Assembly (NCBI GenBank): GCA_902778165.1
Contig: CACYWQ010000002.1
Location: 62,001 to 126,000, forward strand
Origin: an uncultured Lachnospiraceae bacterium
GTDB taxonomy: Bacteria > Bacillota > Clostridia > Lachnospirales > Lachnospiraceae
DNA length: 64,000 nt
Direction of reading: 5' to 3'
Shown one piece after another: positions 26,701-35,783 of this stretch. The notes under the pieces are model-generated. The model searched no databases. It was not told where the DNA came from and was given only the letters and a program-made list of their open reading frames with translations. Position 1 is the first letter of the stretch, and every line of letters begins with the position of its first letter. Both the position numbers and the translations under genes were made by a program.

Positions 26701-26901
26701 CATATCCTTAATGACACGGGTAAGCACGTGTCCTATATGAGGCTTACCGTTCGCTGTCGGAGGTCCGTCGTAGAACGTGTAAGTAGGGCATCCTTCCCTC
26801 TGTTTCATACTCTTGCGGAATATGTCATTGTCATTCCAAAATTTGAGCGTCTCTTTCTCTCTGTCTGTGAAATTCAGCGCCGTATCTACCGGATTATACA
26901 T
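23710..26901 (-). CDS. ileS: Isoleucyl-tRNA synthetase, type 2-like
   Basis: A 1063-residue class I synthetase that charges tRNA-Ile. HIGH is at residues 55-58 (NGKPHIGHVL) and the second signature KMSKSKGN lies near residue 605. The size and the segments YCPRCGTPLSSAEVSQGYK and DTHGLPVE follow the longer, eukaryote-like IleRS2 rather than the ~920-residue IleRS1. The start at 26901 has AAAGGACAAAG before it; the longer frame adds 8 codons without a site. No T-box leader fits in the 90 bases upstream, but a promoter is present. It follows mfd. Confidence 0.95.
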   Translation of the reverse strand: MYNPVDTALNFTDREKETLKFWNDNDIFRKSMKQREGCPTYTFYDGPPTANGKPHIGHVLTRVIKDMIPRYRTMKGYMVPRKAGWDTHGLPVELEVEKLLGLNGKEQIEEYGMEPFIDKCKESVWKYKGMWEDFSGTVGFWADMDEPYVTYHDDYIESEWWALKEIWNKGLLYKGFKIVPYCPRCGTPLSSAEVSQGYKTVKERSAVVRFKVAGEDAYFLAWTTTPWTLPSNVALCVNPAEAYCKVKAADGYTYYMAKALLDTVLAPLAKDDEPAYEILEEYKGKDLEHKEYEPLYECAKKVADKQNKKGFYVTCDDYVTMSDGTGIVHIAPAFGEDDANVGRNYDLPFVQMVDEKGVMSDESPFGGMRCKPTASEIEAGAISADPEVIKELSSRKLLYDAPKFEHEYPHCWRCDTPLIYYARESWYIKETAVRDDLVRNNNTVNWIPESIGKGRFGNWLENIQDWAISRNRYWGTPLNIWECECGHRECIGSREELKSFSGNDAALTVELHRPYIDEITGTCPKCGKTMHRVPEVIDCWFDSGAMPFAQHHYPFENKELFEAQFPAQFISEAVDQTRGWFHSLMAESTLLFNKSPYENVIVLGHVQDKDGQKMSKSKGNAVDPFDALDKYGADAIRWYFYINSAPWLPNRFHGDAVVEGQRKFMGTLWNTYAFFVLYANIDNFDATKYSLNYANLNVMDKWLLSKMNSMIETVDDNLDNYRIPEAARALQEFVDEMSNWYVRRGRERFWAKGMEQDKIDAYMTLYTALVNVSKAAAPMIPFMADEIYRNLVCSVDKSAPISVHLCDFPVADKSQIDKDIEDKMDMAIDIKVKGSACRNTANIKNRQPIGRMFIKTEAEALPQYYIDIIADELNVKEVVFSDDVSEFTTYNFKPQLKTVGPKYGKHMGFIQKTLAGLDGNAAYATLKDKGALEFEDAGEKITLAEEDLLIAMIQKEGYVTEADNKTTVVIDTTLTPELIEEGNVNELISKLQTMRKEADFEVMDHIRVSVAGNEALAEVVRRNEKTIATKVLAESFEFTDKGYQVKKDWNINGEDVTIAIERV

Positions 26902-26934
26902 ATTTCTTTGTCCTTTCTTATGCACAATATAGGT

Positions 26935-26963
26935 ATTTTAGCACATGCGACACCATATGTGAA
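26935..26963 (-). promoter_or_regulatory. Promoter of ileS
   Basis: Minus strand TTCACA (26963-26958), 17-base spacer, TAAAAT (26940-26935) with a TGC just before it (extended -10). The -35 matches TTGACA at 5 of 6. It lies about 34 bases before the ileS start. Confidence 0.7.
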
Positions 26964-26992
26964 TATCGCAATATGCCAAATTATCGCATCTT

Positions 26993-29900
26993 TTATACAA
27001 GAATCTCATTCATTATTCCGACTACATTATCTATGCTGTCAAGAAGTGTTTTCTCATCCACTCCTTCTATTCCCGTAACCTTGTAGTTGTATATGAAATA
27101 CGGGATTCCCTTAGTAACAAATCTAAATCCCTTGCCCGCTCTGATCATAAGATCCGGGATGGCCTCAACTTTGATGTCGGCATCGGACTTCATAAGCAGT
27201 TTAACCGTTCCGTTTCCGCCCTTGATTTCTGTTATGTAAACCTTGTGCGCAAGACATCTTATTACTGCCACCTTAAGCAGATTTAGCACGCTTGAAGGCA
27301 CCTTGCCGAATCTGTCAATAAGCTCATCTGTCAGTTCTTCTGCTTCCGTCGGGTTCTCAATCGATGCAATACGCTTATATATATCAAGTTTGGCCACTTC
27401 GTTAGTTATATATTCAGGCGGAATATATGCATCCAGCTTAAGATCCACCTCTGTCTCAAATCCGTCATGTTCGGTCTCCTCGCCCTTAAGCGTTCTGACC
27501 GCATCACTTAACATCTTGCAATACAGGTCATAGCCTACGGCTTCCATATGACCGTGCTGCTTGCGCCCTAACATATTACCGGCACCTCTTATCTCAAGGT
27601 CCCTCATGGCAATCTTAAATCCGCTTCCAAGCTCCGTAAATTCCCTGATGGCCTCAAGCCTCTTCTCTGCAACCTCTTTAAGCAGCATATCCCGCTTATA
27701 CATCAAGAATGCATAGGCCGTTCTGTTGGATCTTCCGACCCTTCCTCTTAACTGATATAACTGTGACAGTCCGAACCTGTCGGAATCCTGTATTATCACG
27801 GTATTGACGTTGGATATGTCCATCCCCGTCTCTATAATGGTAGTTGAAACCAATACATCTATATCTCCGCTTATGAATTCATACATCAGTCGTTCAAGCT
27901 CAGATTCCTTCATCTGTCCGTGAGCATAAGCAATATTGGCTTCGGGAACAAGTTCGGAGAGTCTTGCCGTCACATCCGCTATTCCCGCCACGCGATTATA
28001 AATGTAATACACCTGTCCCGAACGAGACAATTCTCTTACTATCGCTTCTCTTACCATTTGTTCATTGTATTCGCATACAAATGTCTGAATGGGCAGCCTC
28101 TCACCCGGCGGCTCCGTAAGTACGCTCATATCCCTTATGCCCGCAAGAGACATGTGGAGGGTTCGCGGAATAGGGGTTGCCGACAGAGTCAGTACATCCA
28201 CATTTTCCTTAAGTTTCTTAAGTTTCTCCTTATGAGTTACGCCGAAACGCTGCTCCTCATCCACAATCAGAAGTCCCAGATCCTTGTATTTGACATCATC
28301 AGACAACAGTCTGTGGGTACCGATTACGATATCCACAAGGCCTTTGCCGAGTCGATCTATGATTTCACGCTGTTCCGCAGCTGACTTAAACCTTGATAAC
28401 ACCTCTATCTTAATCGGGAAATTCATCATTCTGGATGTGAAGGTATTATAGTGTTGGCTTGCAAGAATGGTCGTGGGCACCAATACAGCCACCTGCTTGC
28501 CGTCAGTAACCGCTTTAAATGCAGCTCTGAGGGCAATCTCTGTCTTACCGTATCCCACATCTCCGCATATGAGTCTGTCCATAATGCGGTCGCTCTCCAT
28601 ATCCGCCTTGGTATCCTCTACAGCTGTAAGCTGATCTTCTGTTTCCTCATATGGGAATAACTCCTCGAATTCCTTCTGCCATACGGTATCCTTCGAGAAA
28701 GCATGGCCCTTACCTTGTTGTCTGGCTGCATATAACTTAACCAGATCTTTAGCAACGACATCTACAGCTTCCTTGACCTTGGTCTTGGTATTGACCCATT
28801 CCTTGCCGCCCAATTTATTTAGTTTGGGCTTGGCTGCCGTATCGACGGATGCATACTTCTGCACGACATCAAATCCGCTGGCTAAGACATACAGAATTCC
28901 GCCATCGCGATACTCTATCTTCATATAGTCGCGTTCTACATTATCTGCCTTAACTTTCTCAATTCCCTTATATATACCCACGCCATGGTCAATATGTACC
29001 ACGTAATCGCCCACTTTAAGTTCAGCGAAATCGCTTATCTTCTGGCCCGAGTACTTACCTGTTCTCTTTCTTTTCTTATGTTCCGTACTTCCGAATATAT
29101 CGCTTTCGGATATTACGACATATTTAAGCAAAGGGTATTCGAATCCGCTTCTTAAACTTCCGTGCATACACAGCGTCTCACCCGGCACAAGTTCACGTGT
29201 CGGATCAGCCGAATACACGGCTGTAATGTCATTATCCCTAAGATCTGTCGCAAGCCTTCCGGCCCTTGTCTTAGATGGAGACAGGACAACAATGTTATAG
29301 CCGTTCTTACGATAAGTCTTAAGATCTTTAAGAAGCATATCAAAATGCCCCTTATAGGGTGCTACGGATCTAACAGTTATGTTAACCTTAATATCAGGTT
29401 TTCGTATCTTACCCTTATCATCAAGTGTGGACAGCTGAAGAATCGGGAAATCCTTACATCTATTTAGCGCTTCCTTATGTGTATACAGAATCTTTGTCTG
29501 ACCGGATAACACATAGCCACCCATCAGTCTTGAACTCATGCTCTGTTCAAATTCATATTCCACAGCATCAATATGCTCAGACAATCTCGAAGGTTCATCA
29601 AGAATAATCAGTGAATCCGACGGATCAAGATAATCCGGCAAAGTCGCCGGTTTATCGCAGAAATAATCTATATAACTCTCCAGATTGACAAGGCGACCAA
29701 GTTCCTTAATATCTTCCATAAGCGTCTTGATTGACACATCCAGCCTGTGAGCCTCTTCGGTATGGAAACCGGCCCTTAAGGACTCTATCGAAGCCTTGGC
29801 TTCTTTCTCTATTTTATTAATTCCTGATTTAAGTATGTCCTTACTTATGACAAGTTCTGTACACGGGAATATCTCGATGGATTCAAGCTTCTCATAGGAT

Positions 29901-30550
29901 CTCTGGCTCTCTGCATCAAAGGAACGAATCGATTCGACATCCTCACCCCACAACTCTATTCGATACGGTTGTTCATTAGTCGGATCATATATATCAATTA
30001 TTCCTCCCCTGACAGAGAACTGTCCCGTTCCTTCAACCTGGGCTGTACGCTCATATCCCATCTCTGTAAGCTTATTCGCGATGATCTTCTCATCCACCGT
30101 ATCGCCTGAGGATATCCTGATAATATGATCCTTATATACGTCTGACGGCAACATATGAGTCATTATTGCATCAAAAGTAGTGACTATTGTAAGCGCCTCA
30201 CCTTTGATCAGTCGCTTGATAACAGCCATTCTGTCCGTTATTAATTTATCACCGTGAATATCCGCCTGATAGAATATCAGGTCTTTGGCCGGAAATAACA
30301 TCACATTGCGCTCGTATAAGCGCATATCTTCCGCTATTTCCCTGGCTCTTATCTCGGAATAAGTAAGAATCAGCTTATTTCGAAGGTTCTTACGAGTCGT
30401 CGCAGTAATTCCCTCGCAGACTCCCATAGCCATATGCAGTTTCTCACTGTCTATACAACCGGATACCGATACCGTTTTGCTCTGATTCAGAGCCTTAACG
30501 ACCTCCTCATATTCCGGCCACTTAGCAAGCGGACTAAGAATTGTATTCAT
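26993..30550 (-). CDS. mfd: Transcription-repair coupling factor
   Basis: An 1185-residue SF2 translocase that removes stalled RNA polymerase at lesions and recruits UvrA. UvrB-homology domains occupy the first third, the RNA-polymerase-interaction domain is near FAELKVGDYVVHIDHGVG, the Walker A is GDVGYGKTE, the DEEQ box is DEEQRFG, and motif VI is QLRGRVGRS. The C-terminal domain is present, so the protein is full length. AGGAG precedes the ATG. It is 36 bp downstream of pth, the arrangement common in Firmicutes. Confidence 0.97.
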   Translation of the reverse strand: MNTILSPLAKWPEYEEVVKALNQSKTVSVSGCIDSEKLHMAMGVCEGITATTRKNLRNKLILTYSEIRAREIAEDMRLYERNVMLFPAKDLIFYQADIHGDKLITDRMAVIKRLIKGEALTIVTTFDAIMTHMLPSDVYKDHIIRISSGDTVDEKIIANKLTEMGYERTAQVEGTGQFSVRGGIIDIYDPTNEQPYRIELWGEDVESIRSFDAESQRSYEKLESIEIFPCTELVISKDILKSGINKIEKEAKASIESLRAGFHTEEAHRLDVSIKTLMEDIKELGRLVNLESYIDYFCDKPATLPDYLDPSDSLIILDEPSRLSEHIDAVEYEFEQSMSSRLMGGYVLSGQTKILYTHKEALNRCKDFPILQLSTLDDKGKIRKPDIKVNITVRSVAPYKGHFDMLLKDLKTYRKNGYNIVVLSPSKTRAGRLATDLRDNDITAVYSADPTRELVPGETLCMHGSLRSGFEYPLLKYVVISESDIFGSTEHKKRKRTGKYSGQKISDFAELKVGDYVVHIDHGVGIYKGIEKVKADNVERDYMKIEYRDGGILYVLASGFDVVQKYASVDTAAKPKLNKLGGKEWVNTKTKVKEAVDVVAKDLVKLYAARQQGKGHAFSKDTVWQKEFEELFPYEETEDQLTAVEDTKADMESDRIMDRLICGDVGYGKTEIALRAAFKAVTDGKQVAVLVPTTILASQHYNTFTSRMMNFPIKIEVLSRFKSAAEQREIIDRLGKGLVDIVIGTHRLLSDDVKYKDLGLLIVDEEQRFGVTHKEKLKKLKENVDVLTLSATPIPRTLHMSLAGIRDMSVLTEPPGERLPIQTFVCEYNEQMVREAIVRELSRSGQVYYIYNRVAGIADVTARLSELVPEANIAYAHGQMKESELERLMYEFISGDIDVLVSTTIIETGMDISNVNTVIIQDSDRFGLSQLYQLRGRVGRSNRTAYAFLMYKRDMLLKEVAEKRLEAIREFTELGSGFKIAMRDLEIRGAGNMLGRKQHGHMEAVGYDLYCKMLSDAVRTLKGEETEHDGFETEVDLKLDAYIPPEYITNEVAKLDIYKRIASIENPTEAEELTDELIDRFGKVPSSVLNLLKVAVIRCLAHKVYITEIKGGNGTVKLLMKSDADIKVEAIPDLMIRAGKGFRFVTKGIPYFIYNYKVTGIEGVDEKTLLDSIDNVVGIMNEILV

Positions 30551-30586
30551 ATCTGACGCTCCTCGTCCGAATATATATACAAAGGC

Positions 30587-31147
30587 TTAATTGAACTTAT
30601 TCATAGCCTTATCCGTACCATCTGTTATTATTGTCTCAATCGCATCGCAAGCCTTGATTATCGCTTCATCTACAAGCCTACGGTCATCCGGTGCAAATCT
30701 TCCCAATACATGTGCCGCAAGGTCAGAACCGGCAGGTTTATCACCGACTCCGACTCTGACTCTGGTGAAATCCTGCCTTCCCAGACTGCCTATTATACTC
30801 TTAAGTCCGTTATGTCCTCCGGCACTTCCTCCGGGACGCACTCTTAACCCTCCGGCAGGCAGTGCAATATCATCAGATATTACAATCAGTTCATTGGCCG
30901 GATCAATCTTATAATAATCCACAAGCCTCCATATGCTGTCACCGCTTTTGTTCATATATGTCATTGGTGCTGCGAGCAACACCTTCTGTCCGCATATATA
31001 TCCCTTACCGGTCATCGCCAGATTGTCTTTGACGCTTATTCTTATGTCGTGACGGTCCGCCAGGGCATCAAGCACATCAAATCCGACATTATGCCTTGTC
31101 GCCCTGTATTTTTCCTCCGGATTCCCGAGTCCTGCTATTAAATACAT
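30587..31147 (-). CDS. pth: Peptidyl-tRNA hydrolase
   Basis: A 186-residue enzyme that releases peptides from prematurely dissociated peptidyl-tRNA. His19 in RATRHN is the catalytic histidine, and the GGSAGGHNGLKS block and SDD near residue 92 are conserved. AAGGAT lies 7 bases upstream of the ATG. It precedes mfd by 36 bp. A terminator separates it from spoVG, so pth-mfd probably uses its own promoter, which I did not find. Confidence 0.95.
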   Translation of the reverse strand: MYLIAGLGNPEEKYRATRHNVGFDVLDALADRHDIRISVKDNLAMTGKGYICGQKVLLAAPMTYMNKSGDSIWRLVDYYKIDPANELIVISDDIALPAGGLRVRPGGSAGGHNGLKSIIGSLGRQDFTRVRVGVGDKPAGSDLAAHVLGRFAPDDRRLVDEAIIKACDAIETIITDGTDKAMNKFN

Positions 31148-31228
31148 ATCTTATCCTTGTCTATCCAATGATATGAATCCTTCTATCTTCATATCTTCTC
31201 CCATTCTGCTTAATTCTATCACAAAAAA

Positions 31229-31250
31229 GGTTGCAGGCAAACCTGCAACC
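31229..31250 (-). terminator. Terminator of spoVG
   Basis: Nine-bp stem ggttgcagg / cctgcaacc with a 4-base loop followed by TTTTTTG on the minus strand, about 25 bases after the spoVG stop codon. A textbook intrinsic terminator. Confidence 0.92.
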
Positions 31251-31272
31251 TCTTAAGCTCAGTCATAATTAC

Positions 31273-31554
31273 TTAGACCTGTGTCTCTTCATCCGGTATA
31301 AGAAGCGCCTTATCATAGGCTTCCAGCACTAACTGCTGCCACTTCTCTCTTGTGGATGAATTGATTGGATGAGCAATATCTCTGTACTCTCCGTCAGATG
31401 ATTTCTTGCTCGGCATTGCGATGAATAATCCCTTCTCGCCTTCGATGACTTTGATATCGTGTACCACGAATTCATCGTCCAAAGTAACTGAGACAACGGC
31501 TTTCATCTTGCCTTCTTTGGTGATCTTGCGGACCCTAACATTAGTGATCTCCAT
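31273..31554 (-). CDS. spoVG: SpoVG regulator
   Basis: A 93-residue protein of the SpoVG family, which binds nucleic acid and affects sporulation, cell division or virulence in different Firmicutes. The start [38 protein letters not shown] and the later [13 protein letters not shown] match the family along its length. AGGAGG lies 6 bases before the ATG. It follows glgD by 44 bp, so it is likely transcribed with glgC and glgD and ended by the hairpin at 31229. No sporulation gene set lies nearby, so the role may not be in sporulation. Confidence 0.95.
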   Translation of the reverse strand: MEITNVRVRKITKEGKMKAVVSVTLDDEFVVHDIKVIEGEKGLFIAMPSKKSSDGEYRDIAHPINSSTREKWQQLVLEAYDKALLIPDEETQV

Positions 31555-31598
31555 AACATACCTCCTATGTGAGTTGACCCTAAACCCTCCGGGCGGTG

Positions 31599-32717
31599 TT
31601 ACATTACGTAGCGGTCACTACTCTCTAAGACTATTTCTATACCGTTCTCTCCTTTGTGGTACGAATTAGCTCTTACCGTTCCATGACTCTCCACTATGCA
31701 ATTCTCTATATATGAATTATCCCCGATGTAAACATCATTGAGAATTATAGAGTTCTTTATGGTGCAGTTGTTACCGATAAATGTCTTACGGAATACAACT
31801 GAATCCTCTACTGAACCGTTAACTATTGTTCCGCTGCTTATAAGGCTGTTGCTTATATGCGCTCCCTGATTAAACTTAGCCGGCGGAAGATCATCCACCT
31901 TGGAATATATCTCGGGATACTGCTTAAAGAAGTAATCCCTGACATCTCCCTTAAGGAAATCCATATTGGCATCGAAATAATCCTGAATCGTGGATATGTT
32001 CTTCCAATACTCCTTAAGTTTGTATCCGAATATTCCCTTCTGATCCTTATATCTTATAAGAACGTCTCTTACGAAATCATATCTGTCTTCATCGGCACAT
32101 TTCTCAATAAGCTCGATCAACAGCCTTCTTCTGATTACGTATATGCCGCAGGAAATCGTATTGGATTTGGCTACTATGGGTTTCTCCTCGAAGTCCTCTA
32201 TCTGGCATTCTTCGTTCATCTTGACGGTTCCGTATCTCTCAAGATTCATGTCCGCAGGCATATCTTTGCATACTACGGTGATATCCGCCTTCTTCTCGAT
32301 ATGATACTCCAAAACTTTGTTATAGTCCAGTTTATATACACAATCTGATGATGCAATTACAACATAAGGTTCATGAGATGACTTAAGGAAGTCAAGATTC
32401 TGATATATAGCATCAGCCGTTCCTCTGAACCACAAACTGTTCTCAGCCGTAACAGCGGGAGTAAATACGAACAATCCTCCCTGCTTACGTCCGAAGTCCC
32501 ACCACTTGGATGAACTTAAGTGTTCATTAAGGCTTCTGGCATTGTACTGTGTGAATACCGCTACCTTCTGTATATGGGAATTAGACATGTTGCTAAGTGT
32601 AAAATCTATTGCTCTGTAACTTCCGGCTATCGGCATTGCACCCGCCGCTCTCTTAGCGGACAGTTCCTTCATTCTATGGTTATTGCCACCGGCAAGTATG
32701 ATTCCTATCGCTCTCAT
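31599..32717 (-). CDS. glgD: Glucose-1-phosphate adenylyltransferase, GlgD subunit
   Basis: A 372-residue nucleotidyltransferase-like protein with a C-terminal left-handed beta-helix of hexapeptide repeats ([23 protein letters not shown]). The GlgC signature GGXGXRL is altered to GGNNHRM, and GlgD is typically the non-catalytic partner that activates GlgC. Its start codon overlaps the glgC stop by one base (TAATG), indicating coupled translation and a 1:1 heteromer. It lies upstream of spoVG. Confidence 0.95.
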   Translation of the reverse strand: MRAIGIILAGGNNHRMKELSAKRAAGAMPIAGSYRAIDFTLSNMSNSHIQKVAVFTQYNARSLNEHLSSSKWWDFGRKQGGLFVFTPAVTAENSLWFRGTADAIYQNLDFLKSSHEPYVVIASSDCVYKLDYNKVLEYHIEKKADITVVCKDMPADMNLERYGTVKMNEECQIEDFEEKPIVAKSNTISCGIYVIRRRLLIELIEKCADEDRYDFVRDVLIRYKDQKGIFGYKLKEYWKNISTIQDYFDANMDFLKGDVRDYFFKQYPEIYSKVDDLPPAKFNQGAHISNSLISSGTIVNGSVEDSVVFRKTFIGNNCTIKNSIILNDVYIGDNSYIENCIVESHGTVRANSYHKGENGIEIVLESSDRYVM

Positions 32718-33988
32718 TATTCTTCACCTGCCTTAATCAAAGTCTTGCCACTTGGCAGAGCCTTGCCTTCATAATCAGAATCATCGGTAACACCGAATAT
32801 GCATGCGTTCTTACCCACGGTAATACCTGCAGGAATAACACTTCTCTCACCCACACATACCAATCCGTGATTGTAGATGTGAGGATCTGTCTCATTCTCG
32901 GCTTCATCTCCGATACCGAATCTGCTGTTATCGCCTATAGTTACATTCTCGGCCACAATTGCCTTATTAAGTTCACAGTTGTCGCCTATCACGGTATTAT
33001 TCATGATAATTGAATCTCTGATTACCGTACCCTTACCTATCGTTACACCGCATCCTATAACAGAATTGTATATCTGTCCGTATATATCGGTGCCTTCACC
33101 GACGATGCTTCGATCTATTACGCTGCCGGGAGCATAATACTGAGGAGGAAGTGCCTCACTTCTGGTATATATCTTCCAGTATTCTTCGTATAAGTTGAAT
33201 TCCGGAACGATATCAATAAGTTCCATATTAGCTTCCCAATATGAGTTAAGAGTTCCGACATCCTTCCAATATCCGTTGAATTCATAGGCATACATCGGAG
33301 AACCCTTCTCATGACAATAAGGAATAACATGCTTACCGAAGTCAAGATTGGGAACCTGTGCCTTCTCAACCAGCGCCTCCCTAAGAGTCTCCCAGTTGAA
33401 TATATATATACCCATGGACGCAAGATTGGAACGGGGATTCTCGGGTTTCTCCTCGAAGTCTGTAATCTTGCGGTTCTCATCTGTAATCATGATACCGAAA
33501 CGCTTGGCCTCTTCCATGGGAACAGGCATAACCGCTATCGTACAATCTGCCTTGTTCTGCTTATGGAAATCAAGCATCACCTCGTAGTCCATCTTATATA
33601 TATGGTCACCCGAAAGGATTAGGACATAATCCGGATTGAAACTGTCGATATAATCGATATTCTGGTATATGGCATTGGCAGTTCCTGTATACCAGTCGGT
33701 ATTACCGATCTTCTCATAAGGCGGAAGAACCGTCACTCCACCGATATTACGGTCAAGATCCCACGGAATACCTATTCCTATATGTGTGTTAAGTCTGAGC
33801 GGCTGGTATTGTGTAAGTACGCCGACTGTATCAACTCCCGAATTGATACAGTTACTTAACGGGAAGTCAATTATTCTGTATTTGCCGCCGAATGAAACTG
33901 CAGGCTTAGCCACTTTGGACGTAAGCACACCCAGTCTGCTTCCCTGACCTCCAGCAAGAAGCATGGCAATCATTTCTTTCTTAATCAT
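32717..33988 (-). CDS. glgC: Glucose-1-phosphate adenylyltransferase, GlgC
   Basis: A 423-residue ADP-glucose pyrophosphorylase, the first step of glycogen synthesis. The N-terminal [13 protein letters not shown] binds [23 protein letters not shown] is the allosteric-region lysine motif, and [11 protein letters not shown] is conserved. The C-terminal beta-helix is complete. I choose the ATG at 33986-33988, with GGAGGAAGGAC before it; the longer frame at 34039 has no ribosome-binding site. It is the first gene of glgC-glgD-spoVG and is divergent from murC. Confidence 0.97.
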   Translation of the reverse strand: MIKKEMIAMLLAGGQGSRLGVLTSKVAKPAVSFGGKYRIIDFPLSNCINSGVDTVGVLTQYQPLRLNTHIGIGIPWDLDRNIGGVTVLPPYEKIGNTDWYTGTANAIYQNIDYIDSFNPDYVLILSGDHIYKMDYEVMLDFHKQNKADCTIAVMPVPMEEAKRFGIMITDENRKITDFEEKPENPRSNLASMGIYIFNWETLREALVEKAQVPNLDFGKHVIPYCHEKGSPMYAYEFNGYWKDVGTLNSYWEANMELIDIVPEFNLYEEYWKIYTRSEALPPQYYAPGSVIDRSIVGEGTDIYGQIYNSVIGCGVTIGKGTVIRDSIIMNNTVIGDNCELNKAIVAENVTIGDNSRFGIGDEAENETDPHIYNHGLVCVGERSVIPAGITVGKNACIFGVTDDSDYEGKALPSGKTLIKAGEE

Positions 33989-34027
33989 GTCCTTCCTCCG
34001 TATTTGAATTGAAGTAAATGTATAGAA

Positions 34028-34056
34028 ATTATAGCACATTAGTCCTAAATAGTGAA
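34028..34056 (-). promoter_or_regulatory. Promoter of glgC-glgD-spoVG
   Basis: Minus strand TTCACT (34056-34051), 17-base spacer, TATAAT (34033-34028) with TGTGC before it (extended -10). It lies about 40 bases before the glgC start in the gap shared with murC. Confidence 0.7.
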
Positions 34057-34154
34057 TAATTTTTACAAAATTGTGTAAGATTTAAGACTATTTTTTGTAA
34101 ATTTTTTATAGGGTCTCATATGGAATTGTGTTTTTATCATTTTAGCGTTAATAT

Positions 34155-35537
34155 ATGGTTATGTATCAGATAGATTTTAACAAACCAATACACGTATTTT
34201 TCTGCGGAATCGGCGGAATCAGCATGAGCGGACTGGCCGAGATATTACACAGCAGAGGATTCAAGATCTCGGGTTCCGATATGAAGGCATCCGAGCTTAC
34301 TTCTGCACTTGAGAGTAAGGGAATCAAGGTGTATATAGGTCAGCGTAAGACCAATATATCCCCCGATGTAGATCTCTATGTTTACACCGCAGCCATCCAT
34401 CCGGATAATCCCGAGTGGATCGAGATGAACAGGCTGGGAATCCCAAGTTTATCAAGAGCCGAGTTGCTTGGCGAGATAATGAAGAACTTCGGTCTTCCGA
34501 TTGCCATAAGCGGTACACACGGTAAGACCACCACAACCTCCATGATATCCGAGATACTTATGGGTTGTGATTTGGATCCTACACTGTCTGTAGGCGGAAT
34601 GCTTCGAAGCATCGGCGGTAACGTCAGAATAGGTCATTCCAAGTATTTCGTAACCGAGGCTTGCGAGTACACCAACAGTTTCTTAAGTTTTTTCCCGCGA
34701 ATAGCTCTGATTCTTAACATAGAAGAAGACCATATGGATTTCTTTAAGGATATAGACGATATCCGCAATTCCTTCACCAAATTTGCCTCTTTACTTCCTA
34801 TGGACGGAACTCTGGTCATCAACGGAGAGATCGATCGACTTGATGAGATAACCGCACAGCTTCCTTGCGAAGTTAAGACGTTTGGATTTAACGAGAGTTT
34901 TGATTATTATGCAACGGATATAGAATATGACGAGTTATGCCATGCGACATATAAGTTACATTATCCGGACGGTGTTAAGACTGTTAAATTAGCGGTTCCC
35001 GGCAGGCATAACGTCGCTAATTCGATGGCTGCTCTTTGCTGTTGTGTGACCTGCGGAATCCCTATAGATAAGGCAATATCTCTTCTTGCCAATTTCCACG
35101 GTACAGACCGAAGATTCGAATACAAGGGAACGGTTGGCGAAGTTACTATAATAGATGATTATGCCCATCACCCCACAGAGATTGCCACTACGCTTAATTC
35201 TGCCTTAAAATGCAAACACGGTCGCCTCTGGGTTATTTTCCAACCCCATACCTACACCCGTACCAAGGCATTTCTTAAGGAATTTGCTGAGAGTTTGTCG
35301 ATAGCGGACGTTATTGTCCTTGCTGATATTTATGCGGCACGCGAGAAGAACACCATCGGAATATCCTCTAAGGATCTGCAGGCTGAGCTGTTGGCCCGCG
35401 GTAGCGAGTGTTATTATTTCCCCAGTTTTGATGAAATAGAAAATTTCTGTTTAGAAAAATGTGCTCCCGGGGATTTGTTGATAACTATGGGGGCCGGAGA
35501 TATTGTAAAAGTCGGCGAAAGCTTACTCGGAATCTAA
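34155..35537 (+). CDS. murC: UDP-N-acetylmuramate--L-alanine ligase
   Basis: A 460-residue Mur ligase that adds L-Ala to UDP-MurNAc in peptidoglycan synthesis. The N-terminal FFCGIGGISMSGLAEIL binds UDP, the ATP P-loop is SGTHGKTTTTSM, and DDYAHHPTEI is the conserved Mur box. ATG at 34155 and a second ATG two codons later are both possible; neither has a clear Shine-Dalgarno. It is divergent from glgC and stands alone ahead of a DnaA-box cluster and a terminator. Confidence 0.97.
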   Translation: MVMYQIDFNKPIHVFFCGIGGISMSGLAEILHSRGFKISGSDMKASELTSALESKGIKVYIGQRKTNISPDVDLYVYTAAIHPDNPEWIEMNRLGIPSLSRAELLGEIMKNFGLPIAISGTHGKTTTTSMISEILMGCDLDPTLSVGGMLRSIGGNVRIGHSKYFVTEACEYTNSFLSFFPRIALILNIEEDHMDFFKDIDDIRNSFTKFASLLPMDGTLVINGEIDRLDEITAQLPCEVKTFGFNESFDYYATDIEYDELCHATYKLHYPDGVKTVKLAVPGRHNVANSMAALCCCVTCGIPIDKAISLLANFHGTDRRFEYKGTVGEVTIIDDYAHHPTEIATTLNSALKCKHGRLWVIFQPHTYTRTKAFLKEFAESLSIADVIVLADIYAAREKNTIGISSKDLQAELLARGSECYYFPSFDEIENFCLEKCAPGDLLITMGAGDIVKVGESLLGI

Positions 35538-35674
35538 TTGTCCACACTATCCACAAATTTTTGTTTCTCAAATGATACAATTTTTTGTGGATATTTCTTT
35601 GCCCACAAATCCTATATTTTCACGCCATACAGGGTGGTCCAAATATGATATCCACATTGTCCACATTATCCACA
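35538..35674 (+). promoter_or_regulatory. Cluster of DnaA boxes before dnaD-dnaC
   Basis: Against TTATCCACA: TTGTCCACA (35538-35546) and CTATCCACA (35547-35555) abut directly; a reverse box ATATCCACA (35594-35586); a weaker TTGCCCACA (35599-35607); then three abutting boxes ATATCCACA, TTGTCCACA and TTATCCACA (35648-35674), the last perfect. Six boxes have at most one mismatch, in 137 bases. It begins at the murC stop and lies 65 bases upstream of the dnaD promoter. Confidence 0.8.
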
Positions 35675-35686
35675 TTGATAAGAAAC

Positions 35687-35701
35687 GCCCGTTTTACGGG
35701 C
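35687..35701 (+). terminator. Short terminator downstream of the DnaA-box cluster
   Basis: Six-bp stem gcccgt / acgggc with a 3-base loop, followed by TTTT. It would end the murC message after the DnaA boxes. Confidence 0.7.
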
Positions 35702-35740
35702 TTTTCCGGCATTAGTACTATTTTATTTTGAATATTGCTG

Positions 35741-35749
35741 TGCTATAAT
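35741..35749 (+). promoter_or_regulatory. Extended -10 promoter of dnaD-dnaC
   Basis: TGC-TATAAT, a complete extended -10; the -35 (TTTTAT or similar) is poor. It predicts a start near 35756, 28 bases before the ATG. Confidence 0.65.
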
Positions 35750-35783
35750 TCACGGTATCGAAAAAAATGTATCGGGAGTAATC

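Noticed and set aside
26446..27078. Plus-strand 210-codon frame
   Set aside because: Antisense across the ileS start and mfd end, including the ileS promoter; no motif.
35538..35783. Chromosomal origin oriC
   Set aside because: Although DnaA boxes are dense, dnaA, dnaN, recF and rpmH are not adjacent and no clear unwinding element lies on both sides; regulation of dnaD is the simpler reading.
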